A stretch of DNA of 64,000 bases from Chinchilla lanigera (lineage: Eukaryota; Chordata; Mammalia; Rodentia; Chinchillidae). This document shows, in pieces, positions 46,500-57,081 of the stretch. Made by a program: the position numbers and the translations under genes. The DNA lies in contig NW_004955484.1 in NCBI RefSeq assembly GCF_000276665.1, positions 7,069,731 through 7,133,730 of the forward strand, written 5' to 3'. The notes beneath the pieces are model-generated. The model searched no databases. It was not told the origin of the DNA and saw only the letters and a program-made list of their open reading frames with translations. Position 1 is the stretch's first letter. The number at the start of each line of letters is the position of its first letter.

Positions 46500-47370
46500 T
46501 GGGATAGCACGACATTCAAAAAAGAGATATGGCTATATAAGATAATTTCTTTATAACAAAGGACAAACCATTTACTAGGAGAATCTGTAATACATACAAC
46601 AAACTACAGTTAGGGTTATGCAAAGAGCTCACACAACAGTATGAAAACTGAAAAAAAAAAAAAAAAAAGTAAAAAACTGACCAAAAAAATAAGCAATTCA
46701 CAAAAATAAAAATGGAAATGGCCAGATAATTATGAAAAGAAGCTCAAGTTCATTAGCAATCAGGAACATATGTATTAAAATAAAATGCAAAAAAAAAATA
46801 TGTTATTTTCCACCTAATAAAAAGAGTTGAGGCCAGGTGTGGTGGCGCACATCTGTAATCCCAGCGCTTAGGAGGCTGAGGCAAAAAGGATTGCCACAAG
46901 TTCCAGGCCAGCCTGGGCTACAGAGTGAGTTCAAGCCTGTCCCATTTAAAAAAACAAAAAAAAAATTTGTGAAGGGTTTAATCATTACGCAGAAAAGGGA
47001 CACTCCAATAGAAAGCTAAAGAATAGACAAATTTAAAAAGATATATGGCCAATATACCTGAAAAAATGTTCTATTTTAATGACTAATTAAAAGAATAGGG
47101 CAACCCATCTGGGACCCCTCCTGCCTCTCAGGAGGTAGTCCTATTATTCATTCCTATTCCCCAATAATTTTTCCTACTCAAAAGGGAAAAAAAAGACTAA
47201 TATGAAACTGTAATTTTTAAAAAAGATAATACTTAATGTTGGAAAAGGTGCCAGGAAATTGGTATTGGTAATGAATACAAACTGGTGCATACTTTTAGAG
47301 GTCACCAGACAATAGGGTTCAAAATCCTTTAAAATGTGCACATGCTTTTCTTTTGTAAATATACATATAT
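46500..47370 (+). mobile_element. Ancient L1 ORF2/3' fragment
   Basis: atgaaaagaagctcaagttc, ttagcaatcaggaacatatg, gttggaaaaggtgccaggaa fit decayed L1 ORF2 3' sequence; interrupted by a B1 at 46832. Confidence 0.6.
46832..46968 (+). mobile_element. B1 SINE
   Basis: ggccaggtgtggtggcgcac start; the second duplication unit is partly deleted. Confidence 0.9.
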
Positions 47371-47385
47371 ATTTAACTATGTAAG

Positions 47386-47776
47386 GAGAGGACAAAAGAG
47401 GCCCTGGACAGTGATGGCTGGCTTAACACAGGAGACATGGGGAAGTGGCTGCCGGAAGGAACCCTTAAAATCATCAATCGGAAAAAGCACATAATTAAAC
47501 TTGCTCAGGGAGAATATATTGCATCTGAAAAGACTGAGACCATCTACATCCAGAGTGAGCCTGTAGCACAAATCTATGTCCACGGGGACAGCTTAAAGGC
47601 CTATTTGGTGGGCACTGCAGTGCCTGACCCTGAGGTCATGCCCTCCTGGGCCCAGAACAGAGGAACTGAAGAGACCTATGGCGAGGACTGTAGAAGTAAG
47701 GACCTGAAGAAAGCCATTATAGAAGATCTGGTGAGGTTAGGAAAAGAAAGTGGACTTCACTCTTCTGAGCAGGTTA
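47386..47776 (+). pseudogene. ACSL6-like long-chain acyl-CoA synthetase retrocopy fragment
   Basis: An intronless stretch of about 390 nt in one open frame. It reads ERTKEALDSDGWLNTGDMGKW, then TLKIINRKKHIIKLAQGEY, then EPVAQIYVHGDSLKAYLVG, then VPDPEVMPSWAQ, ending KESGLHSSEQV. This matches the C-terminal adenylation region of long-chain fatty-acyl-CoA ligases. VPDPEVMPSW and QIYVHGDSLKA resemble ACSL6 more than ACSL1, as I remember them. DGWL(H)TGDIG and the RKKHIxKLAQGEYxxPE linker region are recognisable, but the Pro of GEYxAPE is Ser and several charged sites differ. It begins mid-protein and loses homology after SSEQV, passing into AT-rich sequence, with no poly(A) or clear target-site duplication. 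It lies antisense to NFAT5 beside an L1 fragment. No stop codon interrupts the homologous part; I still call it a truncated pseudogene. Confidence 0.88.
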
Positions 47777-47960
47777 ACTACATATATATTACATGTCTTA
47801 CAGATATACACATACACAGAAACATATAAACATATTTTACATATAAACATTATTTAAACATGTATTTTATATGTAAATGTTTTTTACATAGGGAAAATAC
47901 ACACATATTTTTTATATAAACATATAATATAAATGTATACATATACTTTTTTTAACATAA
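47777..47960. repeat. AT-rich low-complexity stretch
   Basis: Alternating ta/cata-rich sequence with repeated acatataaacat words, immediately after the retrocopy. Confidence 0.7.
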
Positions 47961-48039
47961 ACTTTTTTTTTTTGGAGACAGGCCACTATTAAAAATAAAA
48001 CTAAATGATGCTTCATTTATTAACCTAGAGTGGTTTTTT

Positions 48040-48340
48040 TTTGTTTGTTTGTTTTGGTTTTTTTTTTTGGTCTTTTTGAGACAGGGTTTCGCTATGAACT
48101 TCAGGCTGGCTTTAAACTCACTTTGAGGGAGCTCGGGATTTAGCTCAAAGGCACAGCGCCTGCCTGGCAAGCGCAAGGTTGAGTTCGATTCCTGGTACCG
48201 GAAAAAAAAAAACAAAAAAAACCTAAACTCACTTTGTAGCCAAGGTTGGCCTCAAACTCACATCAATCCTTCTGCCTCAGCCTCCCAAGTGCTGGGTTTA
48301 CAGGCTGGGATTACAGGCATGTGCCACCATGCCCAGGTGT
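48040..48340 (-). mobile_element. B1 SINE, interrupted by ID
   Basis: Halves 48040-48125 and 48237-48340; the 3' part also duplicates gctgggtttacag/gctgggattacag. Confidence 0.92.
48127..48223 (+). mobile_element. ID SINE nested in B1
   Basis: Exact repeat taaactcactttg at 48113-48125 and 48224-48236. Confidence 0.94.
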
Positions 48341-48424
48341 GGTATTCTAAATATAATGAGTAAAAAGCTTAGCAGATTCACAATATATTATTGTAGAATA
48401 AATAAGCACTTATTTAAAGGTACA

Positions 48425-48600
48425 GAAATCACAGAAAAGTAAAGAATGACATACTGCATGAGTTAACAATGGTTATTTCCAGGTTTTCTGGGTGTGTATA
48501 TGTGCTGAGGTAAGGTGTAGGCTAGAAGTTTTTTGAGAGTATAAGTGATTCTTTTGGGGTATTTAAGATAGTTCTAATAGAAATTTTTATAAAAATTGAA
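48425..48600 (+). mobile_element. Possible L1M 3' UTR fragment
   Basis: aacaatggttatttccaggt and ttttgagagtataagtgatt resemble L1M tails. Confidence 0.45.
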
Positions 48601-48669
48601 AGCTTTTTTTCCCCAAAATTATAATAAAGTTATACTTTTTAAGGTGTGTTACAAAAAATAAGCCATTGT

Positions 48670-48825
48670 GGCCTAGCATGGTGGCACACACCTGTAATCC
48701 TAGCACTTGAGAGGCTGAGGCAGGAGAATAGCCTTGAGTATGAGTCCAGCCTGAGCTACACAGTGAGTTCAAGGCCAGTCGAAACTACACTGTGAGTCTC
48801 TATCTCAAAAATCAAAAAACAACAA
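48670..48825 (+). mobile_element. B1 SINE
   Basis: ggcctagcatggtggcacac start. Confidence 0.9.
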
Positions 48826-49501
48826 CAAAAATTAACTTTCGTCAATTTTTTTGTTAAGTTTCAAATTGTCCTCAAAATATTCAGGATAAGTTAGATATTT
48901 ACATTCAAATAATATTTAAAAATAATAGCACAATATAAACAATTATTTCATGAAAAAAAATAATAAACACACAAAATATTAAACTACCCCCACAAGACCT
49001 TTAATAGAATGAAATCTAGATTTAATATAATAGTTACCCACAGTCCTCATTAACCATGGACCATGTTAATGTCTAATTAATAATACACATATAGAGGGAA
49101 AAAAATCTAGAAACTTAGTAGGGCCCACAGTTTCCATAACCACACAAGTACATCACAGTTCAGTTATGTAGTTTTTCTCCTATTTGGCTTATTGCCACAA
49201 TTCTGTGACATTTACTGGAAAACTATAATCCTCTTGCTACTGTTAAATAAAAACATTTGCTTTCCAGAAATCAATAAAATGAGTTAGTCACACACATTAA
49301 TATTCAAAATGTTTTCCAATGTAAACAAGGTTAATATTTCCATTTCAAGAATTTTTCAAAATCATCATCTATAGCTTATTCCGTCTTACCAAAATTTCCT
49401 TTTTGATTATCAAAAATGTAGCACAGTCAACAGTGTTTTGGTCATCCCATTTCCACTTAAAACTAGTTTGTAGCTTCACCCCTTCTATATTGTTGGTGGC
49501 G

Positions 49502-49597
49502 GGGCTGGGGATTCAGCTCAGCAGCACAGCGCCTGCCTGGCAAGCGAGAGGTCATGAGTTCGATTCCGGGTACCAGAAAAAAAAAACAAAAAAAAGA
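49502..49597 (+). mobile_element. ID SINE at L1 edge
   Basis: tatattgttggtgg / tatactgttggtgg on the two sides; the duplicated word is L1 sequence. Confidence 0.92.
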
Positions 49598-49751
49598 TTG
49601 ACTATACTGTTGGTGGGAATGTAAACTGGTAAAACTATTATGGAACTCAGTATAAAGATTCCTCAAAACCAAAATAGAAATTCCATTCCACTCAGCTATT
49701 CTCCTTCTAGTTATCTTCCTAAAAAATTTTAAGACACATTACTGTGATACA

Positions 49752-49905
49752 GCCAGGTGTGGCGGCTCACGCCTGTAATCTTAGCACTTGGGAGGCTGAG
49801 GTAGGAGGACTGCCGTGACATTGAGGCCAACTTGGGCTACACAGTGAGTTCAAGGCCAGCCTGGACTACACAGTGAGATCCTGTCTCCAAAAAAACAAAA
49901 ACAGT
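49752..49905 (+). mobile_element. B1 SINE inside L1
   Basis: Repeat actgtgatac flanks it. Confidence 0.93.
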
Positions 49906-50193
49906 AACTGTGATACATGCATATTCATGTTTATAGTAGCACAATTCATAATAGCTAGATCTTAAAAGTGGTCAGTATGTTCATTAACAGATGGATAAAG
50001 GAAGTATGACATTTATACACAATGGAGTACTATTCTGCCATAAAGAAAAACTTGAGTCATTTGTAGGAAAATGGATACATCTAGAGACCATATGTAAAAT
50101 GAAGTAAGTCAGGCACGTGAGCTTAAACATTGCATCATTTCTTTTCTATGAGAAGCCCAAAAAATAAATAAAGAGCAAAATAAAAGATAATAG

Positions 50194-50345
50194 GGCTGGG
50201 CATGTTGGTACATGCCTGTAATCCCAACACTCAGGAGGCTGAGCAGGAAAACCACCCTGAGTTTGAGGCCACCCTGCACTACATAGTGAGTTCAAGGTTA
50301 CCCTGAACTACACAGCAAGACCCTGTCTCAAAACAAGCAAACAAA
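50194..50345 (+). mobile_element. B1 SINE inside L1
   Basis: agggctgggcatgttggtac start; (CAAA)n tail. Confidence 0.9.
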
Positions 50346-50632
50346 TAAACTAGGTAACAGATCTTTTGCAAAAGGGAAGAGGACCACGACATGGAGGGGA
50401 AGGGAATAAAAAGAAGACTTAAGATGTGTTAAATACATGTACCAACTTCTCATGTAATACAAATATGTAATAATAAAATAAAAGTTGAAAAAATTAAAAA
50501 CTACTTTCTGGATTTCATATAGAAAGCAACAGAAGTTCACTGTAGGAAACAGAAGAAAATCATAAATAATAGACCACTAAAACACATGGTTAAACGCAAA
50601 ATTTAACAGAAGTAATCTCAATGTGTCACCAG

Positions 50633-50691
50633 GCGCAAGGTCATGAGTTCGACCCCAGTTACCGCAAAAAAAAAAAAAAAAAAAGAGTTTA
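50633..50691 (+). mobile_element. ID SINE 3' half only
   Basis: Starts gcgcaaggtcatgagttc, immediately after the anticodon-loop position of the ID; exact repeat tcaatgtgtcaccag at 50618-50632 and 50692-50706. Confidence 0.92.
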
Positions 50692-50734
50692 TCAATGTGT
50701 CACCAGTTACCTGACTCATTAATTACAACAATAC

Positions 50735-50890
50735 TTTGTATTGTCTCATGCTTAAATTTTGTTTTTGGACTGTATCTTCAACTGTGGTAAAATTGTGATA
50801 ATCACATTAAACATAAAACTTTAGCCATTTTAAGCACACAATTCAGTGGCTTAAAGTATGTTCACAATATTGTGCAATCATTACAACACA
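50735..50890 (+). mobile_element. Old L1 fragment
   Basis: ttttaagcacacaattcagt, ggcttaaagtatgttcacaa, tattgtgcaatcattacaac is a standard L1M block. Confidence 0.65.
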
Positions 50891-51026
50891 CAGCTAACTT
50901 AGGTAGAAATATTACAGGCAGTCAGACAGGGCTAGGCCCTTAAGAGTTAATGGAGAAAATGAGAACATATTACAACTGTGGCGAGAGACATATCTGTCCA
51001 TGGTGAGGCCTCAAGGTAAGTTGGTT

Positions 51027-51115
51027 TCGGTTTTTTTTTTCCAAACCAGGAATCGAACTCAGGACCTTGCACTTGCCAGGCAGGTGCTTGTGCCGCTGAG
51101 GTATATCCCCGGCCC
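51027..51115 (-). mobile_element. ID SINE
   Basis: aaccaggaatcgaactcagg ... tatatccccggcccc; gtaagttgg / gtaaggtgg flank it. Confidence 0.9.
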
Positions 51116-51227
51116 CGTAAGGTGGAATGATCAGGGCTCCATGCCTCCCCAGGGGATAATAAATCAAAAGATAATACTATAAATGGTACCAACTGTTCTA
51201 ATAGGACCACACTCCAGTCTTTTTTCT

Positions 51228-51322
51228 TACTTTTTTTTTGGCCTAGGCAGGACTTGACTTGCATTCCCTCTGCCTTAGCCTATCCCAGTGCTGATTACAG
51301 ACCTGTATTAGCAAGCTTGGAC
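51228..51322 (-). mobile_element. Old B1 fragment
   Basis: gcattccctctgccttagcc tatcccagtgctgattacag. Confidence 0.65.
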
Positions 51323-51358
51323 ATAACTGACATATTTTTAGTTTAAAAGGATCAATTC

Positions 51359-51436
51359 CTGAGTTAGGGTTTATTTCAGTGATAGAGTATTTGCCTAGCA
51401 CATGCAAGGCCATTGGTTCAATCCCCAATACTGAAG
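51359..51436 (+). mobile_element. ID SINE, older
   Basis: tttcagtgatagagtatttg cctagcacatgcaaggcc. Confidence 0.78.
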
Positions 51437-51462
51437 AAAATGAAAATGAAAATTGAAATTTG

Positions 51463-51610
51463 AGCCATGCATGGTAGATGGTAGAACATATTTATAAGCT
51501 CAGCAAGCTGGGAGGCTGAGCCAAGATCATCCCAAATTCAAGGCCAGCCTTGGGTACAGTAAATTCAAGGCCAGCCTGAACTACAAAGCAAGACCCTGTC
51601 TCAAGAAAAG
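51463..51610 (+). mobile_element. B1 SINE
   Basis: gagccatgcatggtagatgg start; a short reverse B1 piece (51611-51643) abuts it. Confidence 0.82.
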
Positions 51611-51712
51611 CCTCCCAGAGTACTGGCATCACTATGCCTGGATCCCACTAACGAATTTTAAAGGTAAAGTTTGCTACCAGGAATATGATACAATTGAAAA
51701 CTACAAAACTCA

Positions 51713-51805
51713 GGGCCAGGGATATAGCTCAGCGGCACAACAAGCACCTGCCTGTCAAGAGCAAAGTTCTGAGTTTGACACCCGGTACCAAAAAAAACAA
51801 AAAAC
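51713..51805 (+). mobile_element. ID SINE
   Basis: gggccagggatatagctcag cggcac; aaaactcag flanks it. Confidence 0.9.
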
Positions 51806-51814
51806 AAAAAACTC

Positions 51815-51945
51815 AGCTCCGCACAGTGGTGTGTGCCCGTAGTCTCATCTGCTTGGGAGGCTAAGGCAAGAGGATCACTTGAACCACAAGTTTGGAAACA
51901 CTCTGGGCAACATAACAAGATACCACCTCAAATTAAGTAAAGTAA
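51815..51945 (+). mobile_element. Old B1-type SINE
   Basis: cacagtggtgtgtgcccgta gtctcatc; no duplication. Confidence 0.7.
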
Positions 51946-52124
51946 AATAAAATTTCTTATTAAATTTTAAGATTCATTTAATAGTTGTGGAAGAAGAGGT
52001 TGAACTGAGGTCACATATACATCCCACCTCACTCTACTAAAGTCTCAGAGAAAGTCAGCCAGGTAAAGCACTTGAGAAAGGTGGATTGTGTAAAGCAGAT
52101 TATGCACTTGAAAATTTTATTTTC

Positions 52125-52200
52125 AAGAGCTGAGGTTTTAGCTCAATGGAAGAGCCCTTGCCTAGCATGCATGAAGCCCTAGCTTCAATTTTTTTTTATT
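52125..52200 (+). mobile_element. ID SINE, older
   Basis: gagctgaggttttagctcaa tggaagagcccttgcctagc. Confidence 0.8.
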
Positions 52201-52305
52201 ATATGTTTTCTCCAGTTATATTATCACTCCTCAGGTTAACTGGTTATATTCTGTTCTATGGAGCCAGACTTTTGAAAATCATTATTTATTAAGACCCATA
52301 CTGAG

Positions 52306-52492
52306 CTGGGCATGGCACATGCCTATAATTCCATTATTCTGGGAGTCTGAAGCAATAGGATCCCAAGTTTGAGCCCAACCTGGGTAGCTCAGCAATTTAG
52401 TGAGACCCTGCCTCAAAAAATAAAAAGGGCTGGGGACATAGTTCAGTGTAAAGAACCTGTATTTAATCCCCAGCACTACAAAAAATTAAAAT
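52306..52492 (+). mobile_element. B1-dID composite SINE
   Basis: B1 half to tgcctcaaaaaataaaaa, then gggctggggacatagttcag. Confidence 0.85.
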
Positions 52493-52586
52493 AAAAGACC
52501 CATTCCAAATATTAATCCTCCCAAACAGAAAAAACAAGTCCTGCTAGGGAACATTGTATTTTCCAATTCAGGCAACAGATATCTTT

Positions 52587-52800
52587 AGCTGGTGGCACAC
52601 GCCTGTAGTCCCAGCACTTAGGAGGCTGAGGCAGAAGGATCAGCATTAGTTCGAGGCCAGCTTGGTCGTATCATCGGTTCAAGGTCAGCCTCATGAACTA
52701 CATAGCTAGACCCTGTCTCCAAAAAAAAAAAAAAAAAAAAGTCAAAAACAAAAACCAAACCAAAAAAACAAAACACCAAAAACAAAAACAAACAAAAAAA
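52587..52800 (+). mobile_element. B1 SINE with long A/C-rich tail
   Basis: agctggtggcacacgcctgt start; the tail extends about 80 nt as aaac/aaacc words. Confidence 0.88.
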
Positions 52801-53127
52801 GAAACTAGGTATCACTGATGCCATAAAAACTTAAAAGTCATATTTCTAGCCTTAATTATACATGATGGTCTCATTATTTATTAATTTAATTAACAGTCCA
52901 AATTCTATTTTTTTACTCTGTAACATGTTGTACATAAAAAAAAAAAATCCCTTAAGAGAGCTTTTTTTATATTACACAGTTATACATTTTCCCCTAAAAA
53001 TACCTTTCAAGTTCACAAAAACTTTCTGATTCAAGTATTCTGGGTTAAGTGAACAAATCCATTTCAATTTTATCTTATTTATATAAATTCTTGTCTTTAC
53101 AGATTAAATAGTTCCAATTTTTTTGTT

Positions 53128-53186
53128 TTTTTCCAGTATTACAGATTGAGCCAGAGCCTTTATACTGAGCTATATCCCCAGTCCTA
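53128..53186 (-). mobile_element. ID SINE, internally deleted
   Basis: cagtattacagattgagcca ... gctatatccccagtcc. Confidence 0.7.
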
Positions 53187-53502
53187 ATTCTTTAAAAGCC
53201 TAGTTCTTCATTTATAGTCATTTAATAAAACAATTATTATTAAATGGAAGCTTAGTACATGGTTGTGTTTAACTAACACACCACTCAGACTTCAAATATC
53301 CTCCTTCCTACTCTGGATGCAATATTCATTCATATAATAAATATTAGAATGTACAGTCACTGCCCTTCAGTGTATAACTTTTTAAATAAAATTTTACTTC
53401 ACTGGATGCTCTTTAGCGTTTATTACACCTTTACTTCTGTGGCTAATTTTAATGCATTACAATTTTATTATGTTTTACATTTCCTCCCCTGCACATATGC
53501 AT

Positions 53503-53822
53503 ATAGTAGCCCCCCTTATCCATCAGGGATACATTAAAAGACCACTAGTGGATGCCTGAAACTAAAGGACAAAACTGTAGTTATACTATGATTTATCTAT
53601 GACTATGATATTTTTAACCATAGCTATAATAAAGTTTAGTTTAAAAATTAAGAGTTATAATACTATTGATCATTAAATATAAAATAATTATAGCAATATA
53701 GTATAGTAAAAGTTATCTCAATATGGTCTTGATAAATATTAATATTTTCTGGCAGCAGTTGACTGTAAGTAACTGAAACCTCAGAAAGTGAAATGCAAAT
53801 AAAGGGGGATTATTATAATCAG
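53503..53822 (-). mobile_element. Tigger (TcMar) relic, reverse orientation, larger internal deletion
   Basis: Ends tagcccccttatccatcagg / gtggatgcctgaaactaaag and ctgaaacctcagaaagtgaa ... aaagggggattat are the two inverted termini; same family as the copy at 39730. Confidence 0.75.
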
Positions 53823-53932
53823 TATTTAAACACAAAAGCATTCCTATATTTTGGGAGAACTTTCCTCATCGTAGTTCCATAATTTTATCAAGACTTAACA
53901 ATGGTTGAAAGAGAATAAAATACTTAAAAATA

Positions 53933-54082
53933 ATTTTTTTTTTTGAGCCAGTCTTGCTATATATAGTTCAGGCTGGCCTCGAACTCACTATGTAGCCCAG
54001 GCTGGCCTCAGACTCATGACACTCCTCCTGCCCTCAGCCTCCCAAATGCTGAGATTACAGGTGTGTGCCACCATGCCCAGAT
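53933..54082 (-). mobile_element. B1 SINE
   Basis: gagccagtcttgctatatat ... gccaccatgcccag. Confidence 0.9.
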
Positions 54083-54098
54083 AAAAATAAATCTTTAA

Positions 54099-54275
54099 AC
54101 TGAGTATGGCTCATGCCATAACCTCAGTACTCAGGAGGCCTAGGCAGAAGGATCACCAAAAAATTCAAAGCCAGTCTGGAATACACAGTTAGTTCAAGGC
54201 CAGCGTAACTACACAGTGAGACCCTGCCTCAAATAGAGATAAACAGATAGATTGCTAGACAGACAGACAGACGGA
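54099..54275 (+). mobile_element. B1 SINE with (GACA)n tail
   Basis: actgagtatggctcatgcca start; the tail turned into gata/gaca tetranucleotides. Confidence 0.85.
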
Positions 54276-54289
54276 TGTTTTAGAACAAG

Positions 54290-54888
54290 TTTATAATCTA
54301 TTCTCTGAAAACTACACAATATTGTTAAAAGAAACTAAAGATCTAATAAAATGGAAAAATATCCCATATTCATGGGCAAAAATTTAATATTCAGATGGTG
54401 ATACTCCTCCAATTAGTTGACAGATTCAACATAATCACTGTTAAATTCATAGCCAGCTTCCTTGGAGAAATTGAGAGGCTGTTCCTAAAATTGATATGGT
54501 AATTTCAGGAACACTAAATAGCTAAAACAATCTTGGAAAAGAACAAAAAGCTTGAAAAAAACTATGCTTCCTTGTTTCACAAAGCTATAATAATCAAACA
54601 GGATGGCACTGGTGTACAACAGACATGCAGATGAAAAGAACAGAACTAACTGAAGGTCCAGAAATATACCATATACCTATGACCTACTGATTTTTGACAA
54701 GAATGCCAAGATCGCTGAATGTGGAAATAACAGTCTTCACAATCAATGCGCTGGGGCAACTGCGTAACCACACACAAAAGAGTGAAACTGGTACACTCTT
54801 ACTTTACACCATACACAAAAATTCACTCAGAAGTATCAGAGATCTCATACATTTAAGAGCTAAAACTATAAAGACTTTTTTAAAATAC
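54290..54888 (+). mobile_element. L1M ORF2 segment
   Basis: cccatattcatgggcaaaaa, ctataataatcaaacaggat ggcactggtgtac, ctactgatttttgacaagaa, actggtacactcttacttta are decayed ORF2 3' blocks; the same L1 resumes at 55914 and 56315. Confidence 0.8.
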
Positions 54889-55055
54889 ATGGTTGTACTA
54901 CATAATGGTTACATTCATCACAGGGAGTTGGTACGTGTACTTAACACATCTTATTTCTTTTTTTTTAATTCCTGTACCCCTCCCTTTCCTCACTGTTCCC
55001 TCTAAATCTTAGTCCCATTTATAAAAGTTTTATTTTCATCTTTTTCCCTTCATTA

Positions 55056-55182
55056 TTATTTTTTTTTTGAGACAGGCTCTTACTCTGTAGTCTGGGCTGG
55101 CCTTGAATGCACTATCTCACGGGAATCCTGCCTCAGCCTCTCAAGTGCTGCGATTACAGGCGTGCACCACCAGGCCTGGCCT
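55056..55182 (-). mobile_element. B1 SINE
   Basis: tgagacaggctcttactctg ... caccaccaggcctgg; the duplication unit is shortened. Confidence 0.88.
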
Positions 55183-55294
55183 CCCTTTCATTCTTTCTAT
55201 CCCCTTCCCTCCCTTCCTCCCCCTTACCCTCCACCTCTTGTCCCCTCCCCATCCATTTAAAAGATCTCCCTACTTACAATTTATCTACTTTGCC

Positions 55295-55296
<2 letters not shown>

Positions 55297-55339
<43 letters not shown>
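55297..55339. repeat. (CA)n microsatellite, about 20 units
   Basis: Longest pure CA run in the window, inside the antisense L1. Confidence 0.95.
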
Positions 55340-55340
<1 letters not shown>

Positions 55341-55862
55341 CTTCTTTATGGCAGAACAGTACTCCACTGTGTATAAAGACCACATTTTCTTTATCCACTC
55401 AACTGCTCTTGGGCATACAGGCTGTTTCCAAGATTTAGCTACTACGAATCGTGGTCCTACAAACATGGGTATGTATGTATCCTTGTGATATAATGATTTT
55501 CTTCTTCTGGGAAGGAGCATAGTTTCTATTATTCTTTTATTTCATTTTTTAAATTTCTTTTGATTTATTCTTCAGGAAATAGAATAGCTTAGTAGAATGC
55601 AATTTCTATTTTGAGGAATCCCTATACTGACTTCCAAAGTGACCGTACAAGTTGACATTCCTACCAACAATAAAGATTCCTTTTCTCCCACATTCTCACC
55701 AGCATTTAATTTCTTGATGACAGCCACCCTTTCTAGATTAAAATGGTACCTCAATGTTGTTTTAATTTGCATTTCTCCAAGGACCAGGGATATTGAATGT
55801 TTTTTCATGTATTTATTGGCCATTTATACTTCATCTGAGAAATGTAAAACTATGAAACTCTT

Positions 55863-55913
55863 TTTTTTTGCCAGGCAGGCGCTTTTGCCACTGAGCTAAA
55901 TCCCCAGCCCCCC
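55863..55913 (-). mobile_element. ID SINE 5' half only
   Basis: Reads (minus strand) ggggctggggatttagctca to gcctgcctggc, then straight into the A-tail. Flanks aaactatgaaactctt / aaactatgaaattctt. Confidence 0.92.
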
Positions 55914-56052
55914 AAACTATGAAATTCTTAAGAGAAATAGATATAAATCTTTGTGACCCAGGATAAGGAAACAACTTCTGATATATGACACCAAAACATG
56001 AGGAACAAGAGAAAAAAGATACATCAGACTTCATCAAAATTGAAAACATCTG
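55914..56052 (+). mobile_element. L1M ORF2 segment, continued
   Basis: gatataaatctttgtgaccc, aggataaggaaacaacttct and gacttcatcaaaattgaaaa continue the 54290 copy. Confidence 0.75.
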
Positions 56053-56152
56053 TTCCAGTATGATAGCACGTGTCTGTAATCCCAGCTATATGGGAGGCTG
56101 AGCCAAGAGTATCACAGGTTCAAGGCTAGTCTGTACTACATAGTAAAAATTT
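56053..56152 (+). mobile_element. B1 SINE
   Basis: ccagtatgatagcacgtgtc start; lacks the second duplication unit. Confidence 0.85.
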
Positions 56153-56159
56153 GTCCATA

Positions 56160-56307
56160 TTGTTTTTTGAGACAGCATCTCACTATGTAGATCAAACTGT
56201 CCTTGCACTCACTATGTAGCCCACACAAGCCTCAAACTCATGACAATCCTCCTGCCTCAGCCACCCAAGTGCTGCAATCAGAGGCATGTACCACCTTGCC
56301 CAGCCCA
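56160..56307 (-). mobile_element. B1 SINE in the tail of the previous copy
   Basis: aaatttgtc flanks it on both sides; makes a tight inverted pair. Confidence 0.9.
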
Positions 56308-56314
56308 AATTTGT

Positions 56315-56822
56315 CTTTCAAAAAATTTAAATGACAAATAAATGGCCCAAAGCCTTACACAGATTTTTCTTCAAGACACACTAATGTTCAGTAATTATAC
56401 AAGAACATGCTCAACATCATTTTTCATAGAGAAATGTAAATCAAAACCACAAGATATACTATATCACTTCATACCCAGTAGAATGGCTATAATAAAGACA
56501 GTAAGTATTGTCAAGGATGCAAAGAAAACAGAAACCTCATACATTGACAGTGAAAGTGAAAAATAGTTCATCCACCATGGAAAGCAAGCAGTTCAGCAAT
56601 CCTTTAAAAAGTTAAAAATAGAATTGCCATACAACCCAGTAATTCTAAAGAAAAATGAAATAATTTACCTACACAGAAATATGCCACAAATGATCACTGC
56701 TCCGCTGTCATGTTAGTCAAAATGTGGAAACAAGTCAATATTCATCAACTAATGAATTTATAAGCAAAATGTGGTATATCCATATAATGGAGTATCATTC
56801 AGTCATTAAAAATGAATTGCTT
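56315..56822 (+). mobile_element. L1M segment, continued
   Basis: tagagaaatgtaaatcaaaa, atggctataataaagacagt, gaattgccatacaacccagt, atgtggtatatccatataat are in L1 order. Confidence 0.8.
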
Positions 56823-56823
56823 A

Positions 56824-56968
56824 GTTAGGCATGGGGTGCACACCCATAATTCCAGCCCTCTGGAAGGCTGCGGCAGGATGATTATCACAAGTTTGAGGCC
56901 AGCCTGCAAATATATAGTGAGTTCTAGGCCAGCCTGGACTACACAGCAAGACTGTCTCAAAAAAAAAA
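56824..56968 (+). mobile_element. B1 SINE (first of a three-SINE stack)
   Basis: gttaggcatggggtgcacac start; preceded by gaattgctt. Confidence 0.9.
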
Positions 56969-56976
56969 GAATTGCG

Positions 56977-57068
56977 AGGCTGGGGATTTAGCTCAGCGGC
57001 AAAGCGCCTGCCTGGCAAGCGCAAGGTTGTGAGTTCGGTTCCTGGTACCAGAGAAAAACCAAAAAAAA
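56977..57068 (+). mobile_element. ID SINE, young (second of stack)
   Basis: aaaagaattgc flanks it on both sides. Confidence 0.93.
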
Positions 57069-57081
57069 AAAAAGAATTGCT

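Larger units (their letters stand above)
49600..50500 (+). mobile_element. L1 3' end with two nested B1s
   Basis: tgttggtgggaatgtaaact, tatggaactcagtataaaga, agcacaattcataatagcta, aatggagtactattctgcca run in L1 order; B1 copies at 49752 and 50194 interrupt it. Confidence 0.8.
54890..55862 (-). mobile_element. L1 3' end inserted antisense into the L1M
   Basis: Reverse-complement L1 blocks: tactccactgtgtataaaga, tttctttatccactcaactg, gaccgtacaagttgacattc, cattctcaccagcatttaat. Contains a B1, a (CA)n and unassigned pyrimidine-rich sequence. Confidence 0.75.
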
